From Telmatospirillum sp. J64-1 (GTDB lineage: Bacteria > Pseudomonadota > Alphaproteobacteria > Rhodospirillales > Magnetospirillaceae), in NCBI RefSeq assembly GCF_006980715.1, contig NZ_SBHN01000005.1:124001-188000 (forward strand): 64,000 nucleotides of DNA. The letters run 5' to 3'. This document shows positions 8,364 to 17,370 of this stretch, piece by piece. Position 1 is the first letter of the stretch; each line of letters opens with the position of its first letter. A program made the position numbers and the translations under genes. The notes under the pieces were generated by a model. That model had not been told where the DNA came from. It saw only the letters and a program-made list of their open reading frames with translations, and did not search any database.

Positions 8364-9290
8364 TCAGTGCTTCGAGGGGCTCGAAGCGATGTCCAGCATG
8401 TCCTTGCCGTTCCCGTTGCCCCGCCGGGCGATGCCCGCAAGGGGAGCCTCCTGGACGGCAGGAATGACGCGGGTCTGGATCTGGGGACGCAGCTCCACCG
8501 GGCTGGGACGGTCGTCCCGCCAGACCTCCCAGGGGCCCCGCCCCTGGGTCAGCATGGTTTCCATCTCCTGCAGGTCCTTGAAGGTGTCCACGCCGCGCCA
8601 GAAGCCGTCATAGCGCAGGCCGCTCAGCCTGTTCTCGTCGATCAGGCGCTGGAACGGCTCCAGCACCAGTTCCTCGCCCTCGCGCATATAGTCGAAGATC
8701 TCCTGGCGCAGCACGAAGAAGCCGCCATTGATGCGCATATCGGTGGATTTGACGTCGTGGATGCCGCTGACCAGGTTGTCATCGGACAGCCGGGCCACGT
8801 GGAAGCTGTGGCTGGGCTTCACCGCCAGGAAGGTGGCGATCGAGTTCATGCGGTTGCACTGCTCGATCAGGCGCGGCAACGGACAATCGGTCAGGCCGTC
8901 GCTGTAATTGGCCAGGAACATCTCCTCGCCTTCCAGGAAGGGCTGCACCGACCGCAGGCGGTCGCCGATATTGGCGTTGATGCCGGTATCGACGAAGGTG
9001 ATGCGCCAGTCGTCGATGTCGGACTTCAGCAGGTCGACGCGGCGCCCGCCCTCGGACAGGACGAAGTCGTTGGAGATGCACTCGTTGTAGTTCAGGAAGT
9101 AATCCTTGATGACATCCCCCTGGTAGCCCAGGCAGAGGATGAAGTCCTTATGCCCGAAATGCGCATAATACTTCATCACATGCCACAGGATGGGCCGATG
9201 GCGCAGCGGCACCATGGGTTTCGGGATGCGGTCGGAATAGTCGCGCAGCCTCATTCCCAAGCCGCCGCAGAACAATACTACTTTCATCAC
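8364..9290 (-). CDS. Sugar-1-phosphate nucleotidyltransferase, RfbF-like (glucose-1-phosphate cytidylyltransferase)
   Basis: This enzyme class joins a sugar 1-phosphate to a nucleotide (CTP for RfbF). The 308-residue protein starts with the nucleotide-binding motif FCGGLGMRL (7-15) followed by IPKPMVPL (22-29), and has ANYSDGLTD near 126-134 holding the metal-binding Asp. The INGGFFVL and FWRGVDTFKDL segments resemble RfbF. The final ~45 residues after GPWEVW are an unstructured, charged extension. It follows the C-methyltransferase gene by 26 bp on the same strand, pointing to an activated deoxy or branched sugar for a surface polysaccharide. Confidence 0.85.
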   Translation of the reverse strand: MMKVVLFCGGLGMRLRDYSDRIPKPMVPLRHRPILWHVMKYYAHFGHKDFILCLGYQGDVIKDYFLNYNECISNDFVLSEGGRRVDLLKSDIDDWRITFVDTGINANIGDRLRSVQPFLEGEEMFLANYSDGLTDCPLPRLIEQCNRMNSIATFLAVKPSHSFHVARLSDDNLVSGIHDVKSTDMRINGGFFVLRQEIFDYMREGEELVLEPFQRLIDENRLSGLRYDGFWRGVDTFKDLQEMETMLTQGRGPWEVWRDDRPSPVELRPQIQTRVIPAVQEAPLAGIARRGNGNGKDMLDIASSPSKH

Positions 9291-9315
9291 AAACCTCGTT
9301 GCCTCGTTTCCGGCA

Positions 9316-10590
9316 TCAGAGCACCGTCACTTCGGGAATAGGCACGACGAATTTCCCGCCCCAGGAGCGGATGTAGTCCAATTGCTGGATGATCTCCTCC
9401 TGCAGGTTCCAGGGCAGGATCAGCACGTAATCGGGCTTGGTTTCCTCGATATGGGCCGGCGGGAAGATCGGGATATGGGTGCCCGGCGTGAACTTGCCGT
9501 GCTTGTAGGGATTGCGGTCCACCGCGTAATCGATGAAGTCGGTACGAATGCCGCAATAGTTCAGCAGGGTGTTGCCCTTGCCCGGCGCGCCATAGGCGGC
9601 CACGGTCTTGCCCTCGCGGCGGGCCGTGATCAGGAAGTCGAGCAGCTTGCGCTTGGTCTCGCGCACCTTCTCGCCGAAGGCGGCATAGGTTTCCAGGCGG
9701 TTGTAGCCCGCCGTCAGCTCGCGCTCGCGGATTTCGGCCACCGCCGCCGAGGTCGGATGCTTGGTATCGCCGTCATGGCAGGCATACAGGCGCAGCGAGC
9801 CGCCATGGGTCCAGATCTCCTCGACGTCGAACAGGCGCAGCCCATGCGCGGCGAAGATCTTCTCGGCGGTCATCAGCGAGAAATACGAGAAATGCTCGTG
9901 ATAGATCGTGTCGAACTGATTGCCCTCGATCAGGCGCATCAGATGCGGCACCTCGATGGTCACCACGCCGTGGCGGCCCAGGATGGTGCGGATGCCTTCG
10001 ACGAAGGAATTAAGGTCGGGGACCTGGGCCAGCACATTGTTGCCGATCACCAGGTCGGCGCTCGGACCCTGGCGCATCATGTCGCGGGCGGTCTCGACAT
10101 TGAAGAACTTGACCAGGCTCGGCACGCCCTGCTTCACCGCCACGCGGGCCACGTTGGCCGCCGGTTCGACGCCGAGGACGGGAATACCCTTGGCGACGAA
10201 GTTGCGCAGGAGATAGCCGTCGTTGCTGGCCAGTTCGACCACGAAGGAGCGCTGGGTCAGGCCCAGGCGCTCGACGATCATGTCGGTATATTGCCGTCCA
10301 TGCTCGAGATAGGAATCCGAATAGGACGAGAAATAGGCATATTCGCCGAAGATCTCGGCGGGGCTGACATATTCCGGCAATTGGGCCAGATAGCACGCTT
10401 CACAGACCTGCACATTCAGCGGATAGAAGGCCTCCATGGCGTTGACCTTGTCGGCCGGCACGAAGCTTTCGCAAAGCGGCGACATGCCCAGATCGACGAA
10501 GGGATGCAACGCGCCGCCGCAGAAGCGGCAGCCGCCCTTCTGGTGCTGATGGGTCTGAACCCTGGTGTCGGTCAAGCTGGTATCTCGCAC
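9316..10590 (-). CDS. NDP-hexose C-methyltransferase (Zn-binding, SAM-dependent)
   Basis: This 424-residue protein has the three-part layout of sugar C-methyltransferases. It has an N-terminal zinc-binding domain (Cys21 and Cys24 in CRFCGG, then a VCEAC pair near 65), a Rossmann SAM domain (VVELASNDGYLL, about 105-116) and a C-terminal domain with AAYGAPGKGNTLLNYCG (about 325-341). It would add a methyl group to a keto-deoxysugar nucleotide. I set the start at GTG 10590, preceded by AAAGGACG; the much longer frame upstream is antisense to the UDP-glucose dehydrogenase gene and rejected. It is transcribed divergently from that gene and ahead of the RfbF-like gene. Confidence 0.88.
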   Translation of the reverse strand: MRDTSLTDTRVQTHQHQKGGCRFCGGALHPFVDLGMSPLCESFVPADKVNAMEAFYPLNVQVCEACYLAQLPEYVSPAEIFGEYAYFSSYSDSYLEHGRQYTDMIVERLGLTQRSFVVELASNDGYLLRNFVAKGIPVLGVEPAANVARVAVKQGVPSLVKFFNVETARDMMRQGPSADLVIGNNVLAQVPDLNSFVEGIRTILGRHGVVTIEVPHLMRLIEGNQFDTIYHEHFSYFSLMTAEKIFAAHGLRLFDVEEIWTHGGSLRLYACHDGDTKHPTSAAVAEIRERELTAGYNRLETYAAFGEKVRETKRKLLDFLITARREGKTVAAYGAPGKGNTLLNYCGIRTDFIDYAVDRNPYKHGKFTPGTHIPIFPPAHIEETKPDYVLILPWNLQEEIIQQLDYIRSWGGKFVVPIPEVTVL

Positions 10591-10851
10591 TGGTGCGTCC
10601 TTTCTTTTGTCGGCGCTGAGGGCCAATCGCAAGGAATGCGGGAGTCCGCTTTCGCATATGAAGGCACTCCCACCCCCCAGGACCAATGGATCGTGCGGCG
10701 ACTCGCCGTAAGTTCCCGACTTCGCCTTTTGTGCCCGACAACTCTCCACTGTGAGGATGTTTTGCGTTGTTCCCCCGCCCCATCCTCTTGCGGACGGCCC
10801 AGTTTTTCTGCGGTCGACAGCCATGTTACGCGAGAGTGAAGAGGATTCCCC
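10591..10851. promoter_or_regulatory. Divergent intergenic region of the polysaccharide locus
   Basis: 260 bp between the divergent C-methyltransferase and UDP-glucose dehydrogenase genes must hold both promoters. I see GGGAGT...ACTCCC arms (about 10648-10671) but no convincing sigma-54 or well-spaced -35/-10 pair. Confidence 0.4.
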
Positions 10852-12237
10852 ATGAAGGTGGCGATCATCGGAACCGGCTATGTGGGCCTCGTAACAGGGG
10901 CTTGCTTGACGGCGCGGGGCCACGACGTGATCTGCGTCGACGTGGACGAACAGCGCGTCTCGGCGCTGAACCGCGCGGAAACCCCCATTCACGAACCCGG
11001 CCTGCCCCGGCTGATCGAACAGGGTGTCGCTTCGGGGCAATTGGCCGCCACCACCGACCTTGCCGCCGCGGTGCGCCGTTCGGACCTGTCCCTGATCTGC
11101 GTCGGCACGCCTTCCTCCGGAGGTCATATCGACCTGTCGCTGGTGCAGACCGCCGCCCGCCAGATCGGCGAGGCCCTGCGCGGCCATGACAAATGGCACG
11201 TGGTCACGGTGAAGAGCACCGTCGTTCCCGGCACCACCGGCGGACTGGTCCGCCAGACCCTCGAACAGGCCTCGGGCAAGACCGCCGGGCGGGATTTCGG
11301 CTTGGCGATGAATCCCGAATTCCTGAGCCAGGGATCGGCGGTGCGCGATTTCATGGAACCCGACCGCGTGGTCGTCGGCGCCCTGGACGAGCGTTCCGGC
11401 GCCATGGTGGCCGAGATCTACGAAAGCTTCGACTGCCCGGTCCTGCGCACCGGCCTGACCAATGCCGAAATGGTTAAATACGCGGCCAATTCCTTCCAGG
11501 CCACGCTGATCTCCTTCGCCAACCAGATCGCCGCCATCTGCGAGCGCCTGCCCGAAGCCGATGAAAGCGTGGTGATGTCGGGGGTCCATCTCGACCGCCT
11601 GCTGACGCTGGCCGCCCCCGACGGCAGCCCCATCACGGCCGGGGCCGCGCGCTTCCTGAAGGCGGGCATTGGCTTCGGCGGGTCCTGCTTCCCCAAGGAC
11701 CTGGTGGCCCTGCGCCATTTCGGCCGGACCATCGGCGCCCCCACGACCATGCTCGACGCGGTAATTGACACCAACCGGAACCGCATCGGTCAGGTCTGCG
11801 CGCTGCTGGAACAGGATCTGGACGGACTGGCCGGACGCAAGATCGCCGTGCTGGGCCTGACCTTCAAGCCCGACACCGACGACCTGCGGGAAAGCCGCGG
11901 CCTGGCGCTGATCACCAGGCTGGCCGAAGCCGGTGCCGAAATCCGTGCCCATGATCCCCTGCCCGCCGCCCGCCGCGCGGCAGCGGACAAGCTGGACGGC
12001 CAGGCCGTCATCTGCGACAGCCTGCCCGACACCCTGGCCGGGATGGACGCGGCGGTGATCGCCACTGCCTGGCCCGACTACCGCGATTGCGACTGGCAGG
12101 CCCTGTCGCTGTCCATGCGCCGTCCGATCGTGCTGGACGGTCGTGGCCTGCTGGCCGGGCAGAGGCTGCCCGGCGGCATGCGCTACCGGCGGATCGGCGT
12201 CGGGCCGGAAACGGCCCTGCGCCCGGCGGCCGAATGA
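10852..12237 (+). CDS. UDP-glucose 6-dehydrogenase
   Basis: It oxidises UDP-glucose to UDP-glucuronate with two NAD+. The 461-residue protein has the Rossmann motif GTGYVGL (7-13), the MNPEFLSQGSAVRDFMEPDRVVVG block (153-176), the catalytic Cys279 in GFGGSCFPKD, and the C-terminal LGLTFKPDTDDLRESR segment. UDP-glucuronate is the substrate of UXS enzymes, and the next gene is UXS-like. The ATG starts right after GAAGAGG. It is the first gene of a plus-strand set that continues with the SDR and the PIG-L deacetylase. Confidence 0.93.
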   Translation: MKVAIIGTGYVGLVTGACLTARGHDVICVDVDEQRVSALNRAETPIHEPGLPRLIEQGVASGQLAATTDLAAAVRRSDLSLICVGTPSSGGHIDLSLVQTAARQIGEALRGHDKWHVVTVKSTVVPGTTGGLVRQTLEQASGKTAGRDFGLAMNPEFLSQGSAVRDFMEPDRVVVGALDERSGAMVAEIYESFDCPVLRTGLTNAEMVKYAANSFQATLISFANQIAAICERLPEADESVVMSGVHLDRLLTLAAPDGSPITAGAARFLKAGIGFGGSCFPKDLVALRHFGRTIGAPTTMLDAVIDTNRNRIGQVCALLEQDLDGLAGRKIAVLGLTFKPDTDDLRESRGLALITRLAEAGAEIRAHDPLPAARRAAADKLDGQAVICDSLPDTLAGMDAAVIATAWPDYRDCDWQALSLSMRRPIVLDGRGLLAGQRLPGGMRYRRIGVGPETALRPAAE

Positions 12238-12281
12238 CCTGACCTCCCCTGCGAGAGAAGAAAGAAAGGATAGGCGTAAGT

Positions 12282-13379
12282 ATGATCACCCGAATCATTC
12301 GCGAGGACGCTCACCGCGTTGCCGCCGATCTTGCCGAAACGCTCGCCCCTCTGGCCGGCTCGAACGTGCTGATCACCGGCGCCGGCGGATTTCTGGGGAG
12401 CTTCTTCCTGGATGTTCTGGCCGCCTTCAACGAGGCCAATCCGGACAATCCCTGCCGCATCGTCGCCGCCGACAACTTCCTGGTCGGCCTGCCCGAACGC
12501 ATCGCCCATCTGAAGGGGACGCCCCATATCGAATTCCGCACCGTGGACGTCTCCAAGCCCGCGGAATACGACCCCGCCCCCGATTACATCATCCATTGCG
12601 CCGGCATCGCCTCGCCCTGGCGCTATCGCGCGCAGCCGCTGGAAACCATCGACGTCAATGTCGGCGGCACCCGCAACATGCTGGAACTGGCCCGCAATTG
12701 CGGCGCCCGCTCCATGCTGTCCTTCAGCTCCAGCGAAATCTACGGCGATCCGGATCCGGCCTGGATCCCCACGCCCGAACATTACCGGGGCTACGTCTCC
12801 TGCACCGGCCCGCGCGCCTGCTACGACGAATCCAAGCGCCTGAACGAGACGCTTTGCGTCACCTATGCCCGCCATTACGGCGTGCCGGTCAAGATCATCC
12901 GCCCCTTCAACACCTACGGCCCCGGCCAGCGCATCGATGACGGCCGCATCGTCCCCGACATGATGAAGGCGGCGATCGAGGGCGGGCCGCTGGTGCTTTA
13001 CAGCGACGGCCGCGCCACCCGCTCCTTCTGCTATGTCTCGGACTTCGTCTCCGGTTGCCTCCACGTCATGATGTCGGACGCCAATGGCGAACCCTTCAAT
13101 GTCGGCAACGACCAGGAGATCAGCATCGGCGCCGCCGCTGAGCTGATGGCCCGCATCGCCGCCGAGCCGCCGCTGACGGTGGAATACCGGGTCAATCCCG
13201 ATAGCGACTATCTGGTCGACAACCCGCAGCGCCGTTGCCCGGACCTGACCAAGCTGCGCACCATGACGCCCTGGACGCCCAAGGTGTCGCTGGAAGAAGG
13301 CCTGACCCGCACCCTCGCCTCCTACCGCGAGGAAATGGCGATGCGCGAAGGCATGGCCCCCCAAGCGGCGACGGCCTGA
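12282..13379 (+). CDS. NAD-dependent epimerase/dehydratase, UDP-glucuronate decarboxylase-like
   Basis: An extended SDR of 365 residues: nucleotide motif GAGGFLGS at 33-40, SSSEIYGD at 149-156 and the catalytic Tyr181-x3-Lys185 (YDESK). The YDESKR sequence and RPFNTYGPG segment are typical of UDP-glucuronate decarboxylases, which yield UDP-xylose or the 4-keto-arabinose intermediate. An insertion of charged residues near the N-terminus (1-25) precedes the domain. The gene sits 44 bp after UDP-glucose dehydrogenase, whose product would be its substrate. A different epimerase or dehydratase activity cannot be excluded. Confidence 0.85.
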   Translation: MITRIIREDAHRVAADLAETLAPLAGSNVLITGAGGFLGSFFLDVLAAFNEANPDNPCRIVAADNFLVGLPERIAHLKGTPHIEFRTVDVSKPAEYDPAPDYIIHCAGIASPWRYRAQPLETIDVNVGGTRNMLELARNCGARSMLSFSSSEIYGDPDPAWIPTPEHYRGYVSCTGPRACYDESKRLNETLCVTYARHYGVPVKIIRPFNTYGPGQRIDDGRIVPDMMKAAIEGGPLVLYSDGRATRSFCYVSDFVSGCLHVMMSDANGEPFNVGNDQEISIGAAAELMARIAAEPPLTVEYRVNPDSDYLVDNPQRRCPDLTKLRTMTPWTPKVSLEEGLTRTLASYREEMAMREGMAPQAATA

Positions 13380-13390
13380 GCGAGGTCCCC

Positions 13391-14047
13391 ATGATGGGGC
13401 TGCATTTCGGCAGTAACGGCACGGGACCCAAGCGGGTCCTGTGCCTCGGCGCCCATTGCGACGACATCGAGATCGGCTGCGGCGGCACCATCCTGCGCCT
13501 GGTGGAGGAAAGGCCGGAAATCGAAATCCGCTGGATCGTCTTCAGCGGCGCCGGCACCCTGCGGGAGGAGGAAGCGCGCAAAAGCGCGGCCGAGTTCCTG
13601 CATGCGCTGCCGACCAAGACGGTCGAGGTCAAGGGCTTCCGCAACGCCTTCTTTCCGGATCAATGGGCCGAGATCAAGCAGGAGTTCGAACGCATCCGCA
13701 AGGAGTTCGAACCCGATCTGATCTTCACCCATTACCGCTGCGACCACCACCAGGACCACCGCGTGGTGTCGGAACTGACCTGGAACACCTTCCGCAATCA
13801 CCTGGTGCTGGAATACGAGATCGCGAAATATGACGGCGACCTGGGCAATCCCAACCTCTTCGCCCCGCTCGACCGCGACAAGGCCAAGCACAAGGTGGAT
13901 GCGCTGATGCGCCATTTCGAAAGCCAGCACAAGCGGGAATGGTTCACCGAGGACACCTTCCACGCCATGCTGCGCCTGCGCGGCATCCATGCCAATGCGC
14001 CCAGCGGCCTGGCCGAGGCGTTCCACTGCCGCAAGATGGTGATCTGA
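13391..14047 (+). CDS. PIG-L family deacetylase
   Basis: A 218-residue zinc-dependent deacetylase of the LmbE/PIG-L type, which removes acetyl groups from N-acetylglucosamine-containing or related sugars. The metal and catalytic motifs are AHCDDIEIGCGGT (about 19-31) and THYRCDHHQDHR (about 111-122). I used the ATG at 13391, 11 bp after the SDR stop with GAGG upstream. The context suggests it trims an N-acylated sugar in the polysaccharide, but the substrate is unknown. A strong hairpin terminator follows. Confidence 0.88.
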   Translation: MMGLHFGSNGTGPKRVLCLGAHCDDIEIGCGGTILRLVEERPEIEIRWIVFSGAGTLREEEARKSAAEFLHALPTKTVEVKGFRNAFFPDQWAEIKQEFERIRKEFEPDLIFTHYRCDHHQDHRVVSELTWNTFRNHLVLEYEIAKYDGDLGNPNLFAPLDRDKAKHKVDALMRHFESQHKREWFTEDTFHAMLRLRGIHANAPSGLAEAFHCRKMVI

Positions 14048-14073
14048 AGGAACGCAACCCTTCCCCGGCGCAA

Positions 14074-14112
14074 AAGGAAAGGCAGGAGCCGAAAGGTTCC
14101 TGCCTTTTCCTT
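14074..14112. terminator. Bidirectional terminator between convergent genes
   Basis: Seventeen-base stem (14074-14090 with 14095-14112, one bulge) around a GAAA loop. An A-rich left arm and T-rich right arm allow termination on both strands. It separates the PIG-L gene from the convergent gene at 14142. Confidence 0.85.
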
Positions 14113-14141
14113 GTTCACGAGATCCCGGCCGCGGAGCCTCC

Positions 14142-15032
14142 TCAAGCCCCCTTCGTCAGGACGGGAAGATATTCGCGCATCCATTTGCGGGCGCGGTAGA
14201 CGAAGCGGTTGCCCCGCCCCGTGACCATCCCCGGTATGGTGGGCGACTTCACCGGATGCCACAGCTTGTCCGGTTCCGGACCCGGCGCCGTCAGGATGGG
14301 CCGGAAGACCAGTGAGCCCGGCTCATGCCCCCGCGAGAGTGGGTTGTTCGTATAGAATCGGTTGTGGTTCTCCGGAGCCACGAATTCCCCCTGGCCGCCG
14401 ATATCGGCGACCTTGAGCCCGGCGACATTCAGGATCGTCGGCACGGTGCATTCGCAATGACCCGCCCAGCCGGCCCGATAGGCGGCATGGACCGCCTGCA
14501 GCCCCTGATGGGAGATGCGGTAGACCGGCAGGAAGGCCCGGATCATGTCGACCTTCGATATCCCCGGCTCGGGGGAAACCAGGGACGACCAATTGACCCA
14601 GGAGGGATTGAAGGAATAGCGATAGACCGTGGTTCCCAGCAGGTCCGACGGATCGTTGTCGAAATGATCGAACAGGGTGGACCAGCGCCCCGAGAAACGC
14701 ACGTCGTATTCGATCACCCAGTAATGGTCGTAGGGCTGGTTCGCCAGGAAGAAATTCAGCACGAACAAATCGATGTTGTACGAGCTGATGGACATGTCCT
14801 TGCGCGAGTAGTTCAAGCGCCGGATGTCGGCCGCGTCGAAGCGGAAGACATCCACATCGGACGGAACCTCAAGCGAGGTGAAATGTTCGGTGGTGTTGTA
14901 GACTAGATAGACGTCCCGTTTCTGTCCCTCCTCGCGGGCTTCGCGTTTCAGTTTGCGATATTCCGCGAGGATCGTCTCGTCGACGAAATGGGTCAGGAAG
15001 AGGACCGCCGTGGACGGCCTTGCCAAGGTCAT
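14142..15032 (-). CDS. Unknown protein, possible glycosyltransferase-like
   Basis: I do not recognise the family with certainty. The 296-residue protein has no signal peptide or membrane segment. It has a soluble alpha/beta character with VLFLTHFVDE near residue 8, HYWVIEYDVRFSG (about 108-120; the acidic EYD could be a DxD-like metal site), and a GHCECTVPTILNVAG segment near 207. The pattern is reminiscent of glycosyltransferase-like families. The ATG at 15032 follows GGGAGG. It converges on the polysaccharide genes, which supports a role in glycan assembly, but this is inference. Confidence 0.75.
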   Translation of the reverse strand: MTLARPSTAVLFLTHFVDETILAEYRKLKREAREEGQKRDVYLVYNTTEHFTSLEVPSDVDVFRFDAADIRRLNYSRKDMSISSYNIDLFVLNFFLANQPYDHYWVIEYDVRFSGRWSTLFDHFDNDPSDLLGTTVYRYSFNPSWVNWSSLVSPEPGISKVDMIRAFLPVYRISHQGLQAVHAAYRAGWAGHCECTVPTILNVAGLKVADIGGQGEFVAPENHNRFYTNNPLSRGHEPGSLVFRPILTAPGPEPDKLWHPVKSPTIPGMVTGRGNRFVYRARKWMREYLPVLTKGA

Positions 15033-15143
15033 CGTCAGAAGCCTCCCTCGTCGCACTGCCCTAAGATTTATGCCGTGAACGAAAGGTTTCGACGCAGCGA
15101 AGGGCTTACTCCCAGGCGCATTGCTGCTACCCCTGCCGGTGCG

Positions 15144-15175
15144 CCGCCCGCGCTTCGGGAAAAGCAAGCGGGCGG
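15144..15175. terminator. Weak hairpin after ehuA
   Basis: CCGCCCGC pairs with GCGGGCGG about 40 bp after the ehuA stop (minus strand); the stem has mismatches and no long U-tract. It is a possible terminator. The rest of the 180-bp gap between ehuA and the gene starting at 15032 shows nothing else. Confidence 0.4.
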
Positions 15176-15212
15176 TAACATCCGGAAGGCGAGTTCTCTT
15201 CGGAGAGGGAAA

Positions 15213-16007
15213 TCACTGGCTGTTCAGAACCGCGCTCAGGAAGGCCCGCGTGCGGTCCTGCTTGGGGTCGCTGAAAATCACCGAGGGCGGCCCCTCCTCG
15301 GCGATGCGGCCGGAATCGAAGAAGCAGACCCGATCGGCGATCTCGCGCGCGAAGCCCATTTCATGGGTAACCATCAGCATGGTCAGGTCGTGTTCCTCGG
15401 CCAGACGGCGCATCACCGTCAGCACCTCGCCCACCAGTTCCGGGTCGAGGGCCGAGGTCACTTCGTCGAACAGCATCACCTTGGGCCGCATGGCCAGGGC
15501 GCGGGCGATGCCCACGCGCTGCTGCTGGCCGCCCGACAGATTGGCGGGATAACTGTCCAGCTTGTCGCCCAAGCCTACCATCTCCAGCAATTCCACGGCG
15601 CGGGCGCGGGCCTCCTCCTTGGACAGGCCCAGCACATGGATGGGCGCCTCGGTGACGTTGCGCAGCACCGTCATATGCGGGAACAGATTGAACTGCTGGA
15701 AGACCATGCCGATCTTCTTGCGCATCTCGCGCAGATGGCCCCGGCTGGCCGGAACCAGCTTGTCGCCCCGGCGCATATGCCACAAGGGCTCGCCATCCAC
15801 TTCGATGACGCCGGAATCGATGGTCTCCAGCGTCATCAGCACCCGCAGCAGGGTCGACTTCCCCGATCCCGAGGGACCGATGATGGCGACCTTCTCGTTG
15901 GGTTGGACATCCAGGTTCAGGTCGTCGAGCACCACCAGATCGCCGAAGGCCTTCGAGACGTTGCGGAAACGCACCATGGGCGGCGCTGACATGTCGATCT
16001 GACTCAT
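15213..16007 (-). CDS. ehuA: Ectoine/hydroxyectoine-type ABC transporter ATP-binding protein EhuA
   Basis: A 264-residue ABC ATPase of the polar amino acid family: Walker [10 protein letters not shown] (about 44-52), Q-loop [10 protein letters not shown], signature LSGGQQQR, Walker [13 protein letters not shown] and the switch His in MVTHEMGFA. It powers import of the solute captured by EhuB. The ATG at 16007 overlaps the ehuD stop (ATGA), so translation is coupled. The Ehu assignment rests on the gene set B-C-D-A and the look of EhuB; another polar amino acid importer is possible. Confidence 0.85.
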   Translation of the reverse strand: MSQIDMSAPPMVRFRNVSKAFGDLVVLDDLNLDVQPNEKVAIIGPSGSGKSTLLRVLMTLETIDSGVIEVDGEPLWHMRRGDKLVPASRGHLREMRKKIGMVFQQFNLFPHMTVLRNVTEAPIHVLGLSKEEARARAVELLEMVGLGDKLDSYPANLSGGQQQRVGIARALAMRPKVMLFDEVTSALDPELVGEVLTVMRRLAEEHDLTMLMVTHEMGFAREIADRVCFFDSGRIAEEGPPSVIFSDPKQDRTRAFLSAVLNSQ

Positions 16008-16687
16008 TTCGTGTAATCCAACAGCGGGGAGCTTTGGGCCGGGGCGAGGCGGCGCTCGACCAGCCGCACCATCATCGAGGCGACCAGGCTGAGCAGCAGG
16101 AAGATGACACCCACCATGGTCAGCGGTTCGAGATAGCGGAAGGTCTGCGAACCGATGATCTTGGCCGTCTGCAGCAATTCCAGGACGGTGATGGCCGACA
16201 GCATCGGCGTGTCCTTGAACATCGCCACCAGGTAATTGCCCAGGGCGGGCACCACCGGGGGAATGGCCTGGGGCACGATCACCGAGCGCATGGTGCGGTA
16301 GGGGCTGAGGTCGAGGGCGACGCAGGCCTCCCACTGGCCCTTGGGCACACCGTCGATGCCGGCGCGGTAGACCTCGGAGGTATAGGCCGCGTAATGGACG
16401 CCCAGCGCGATGACGCCGGTCAGGAAGGGGCTCATCACCAAGCCGAATTCCGGCAGGACGAAATACAGGAAGTAGATCTGCACCAGCAGCGGCGTCGAGC
16501 GCACGAACTCGATCACGAAGCCGACGGGCCAGGAAATCAGGCGGAAGCGCGACCGGCGCAGCAGCGCCAGCACGAGCCCCAGGCCGAGCGCCAGCAGAAA
16601 ACCCCAGAAGGTCGCTGCGATGGTCACCCAGACGGCATCAACCAAGTTGGGCAGGATGCTGTAGGCGAAATCCCAATCGAAGATCAT
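16004..16687 (-). CDS. ehuD: Ectoine/hydroxyectoine-type ABC permease EhuD
   Basis: A 227-residue HisM/GlnP-type inner-membrane permease with about five transmembrane helices. It has the family's [16 protein letters not shown] segment near 62-77 and the EAA-like loop [25 protein letters not shown] near 130-155 that docks on the ATPase. The start at 16687 overlaps the ehuC stop as ATGA; its own stop overlaps the ehuA start. It pairs with EhuC to form the channel. Confidence 0.85.
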   Translation of the reverse strand: MIFDWDFAYSILPNLVDAVWVTIAATFWGFLLALGLGLVLALLRRSRFRLISWPVGFVIEFVRSTPLLVQIYFLYFVLPEFGLVMSPFLTGVIALGVHYAAYTSEVYRAGIDGVPKGQWEACVALDLSPYRTMRSVIVPQAIPPVVPALGNYLVAMFKDTPMLSAITVLELLQTAKIIGSQTFRYLEPLTMVGVIFLLLSLVASMMVRLVERRLAPAQSSPLLDYTK

Positions 16688-17349
16688 GTGCGCATCCCTC
16701 CCCGATCCAGGCCGCGTCCGACGCGCCGCTCGATCCGGCGGATGATGAAGACCATGACCATTGCCAGGGCGAAATAGATGAACAGGACGGTGCCGAAGAT
16801 CAGCGGCGTCTGCAGAGTCGCGGTGCGCAGCATCTGGGCCTGGAAGGTCAGGTCGCCCAGGGTGATCAGCGAGACCAGCGCGGTGGCCTTCAGAAGTTCG
16901 ATCCACAGATTGCCGAAAGGCGGCACCATGGCCGGAATGGCCTGCGGCACCAGGATGCGGCGCAGCATCTGGGCCCGGCTGAAGCCCAAGGCGCGGGCGG
17001 CTTCGTACTGCCCCCGGGGCACGGCCAGGACCGCGCCGCGCACCACCTCGGCGCCGTAGGAGCCGATATTGAGCCCCAGCCCGATCACGGCGGCCACCAT
17101 GGGATCGAGACTGACGCCGAGAAGCGGCAGGGCGTAGAACAGCCAGAAGAGCTGGATCAGGGCGGAGGTGCCCCGGAAGAATTCCACATAGACGGTGGAA
17201 AGCCAGCGGATGGGAGCGGAACGGGACAGCCGTCCCAGCCCTGCGGCGAAGGCCATGACCAGGGCCAGCGCCCCGCCCATGACCGTGATCTGCACCGTCA
17301 CCACTGCCCCGGTCAGGAGCAGCGGCAACAGGTCGAAGACATCAAGCAT
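16684..17349 (-). CDS. ehuC: Ectoine/hydroxyectoine-type ABC permease EhuC
   Basis: A 221-residue polar amino acid-type permease with about five membrane helices. It contains EFFRGTSALIQLFWLFYALP (about 56-75) and the EAA loop YEAARALGFSRAQMLRRILVPQAIP (about 115-139). It starts 21 bp after ehuB and is coupled to ehuD by a 4-bp overlap. It forms the other half of the membrane channel. Confidence 0.85.
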   Translation of the reverse strand: MLDVFDLLPLLLTGAVVTVQITVMGGALALVMAFAAGLGRLSRSAPIRWLSTVYVEFFRGTSALIQLFWLFYALPLLGVSLDPMVAAVIGLGLNIGSYGAEVVRGAVLAVPRGQYEAARALGFSRAQMLRRILVPQAIPAMVPPFGNLWIELLKATALVSLITLGDLTFQAQMLRTATLQTPLIFGTVLFIYFALAMVMVFIIRRIERRVGRGLDRGGMRT

Positions 17350-17370
17350 AATGCGAAAGGTGCGTCGTTA

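Noticed and set aside
8307-9341. Plus-strand frame opposite the nucleotidyltransferase gene
   Set aside because: Overlaps the entire RfbF-like gene in antisense and has no motifs.
9591-11952. Minus-strand frame extending the C-methyltransferase upstream to 878 residues
   Set aside because: The N-terminal part is antisense to the UDP-glucose dehydrogenase gene and low in protein-like composition; the real start is GTG 10590 with a ribosome site.
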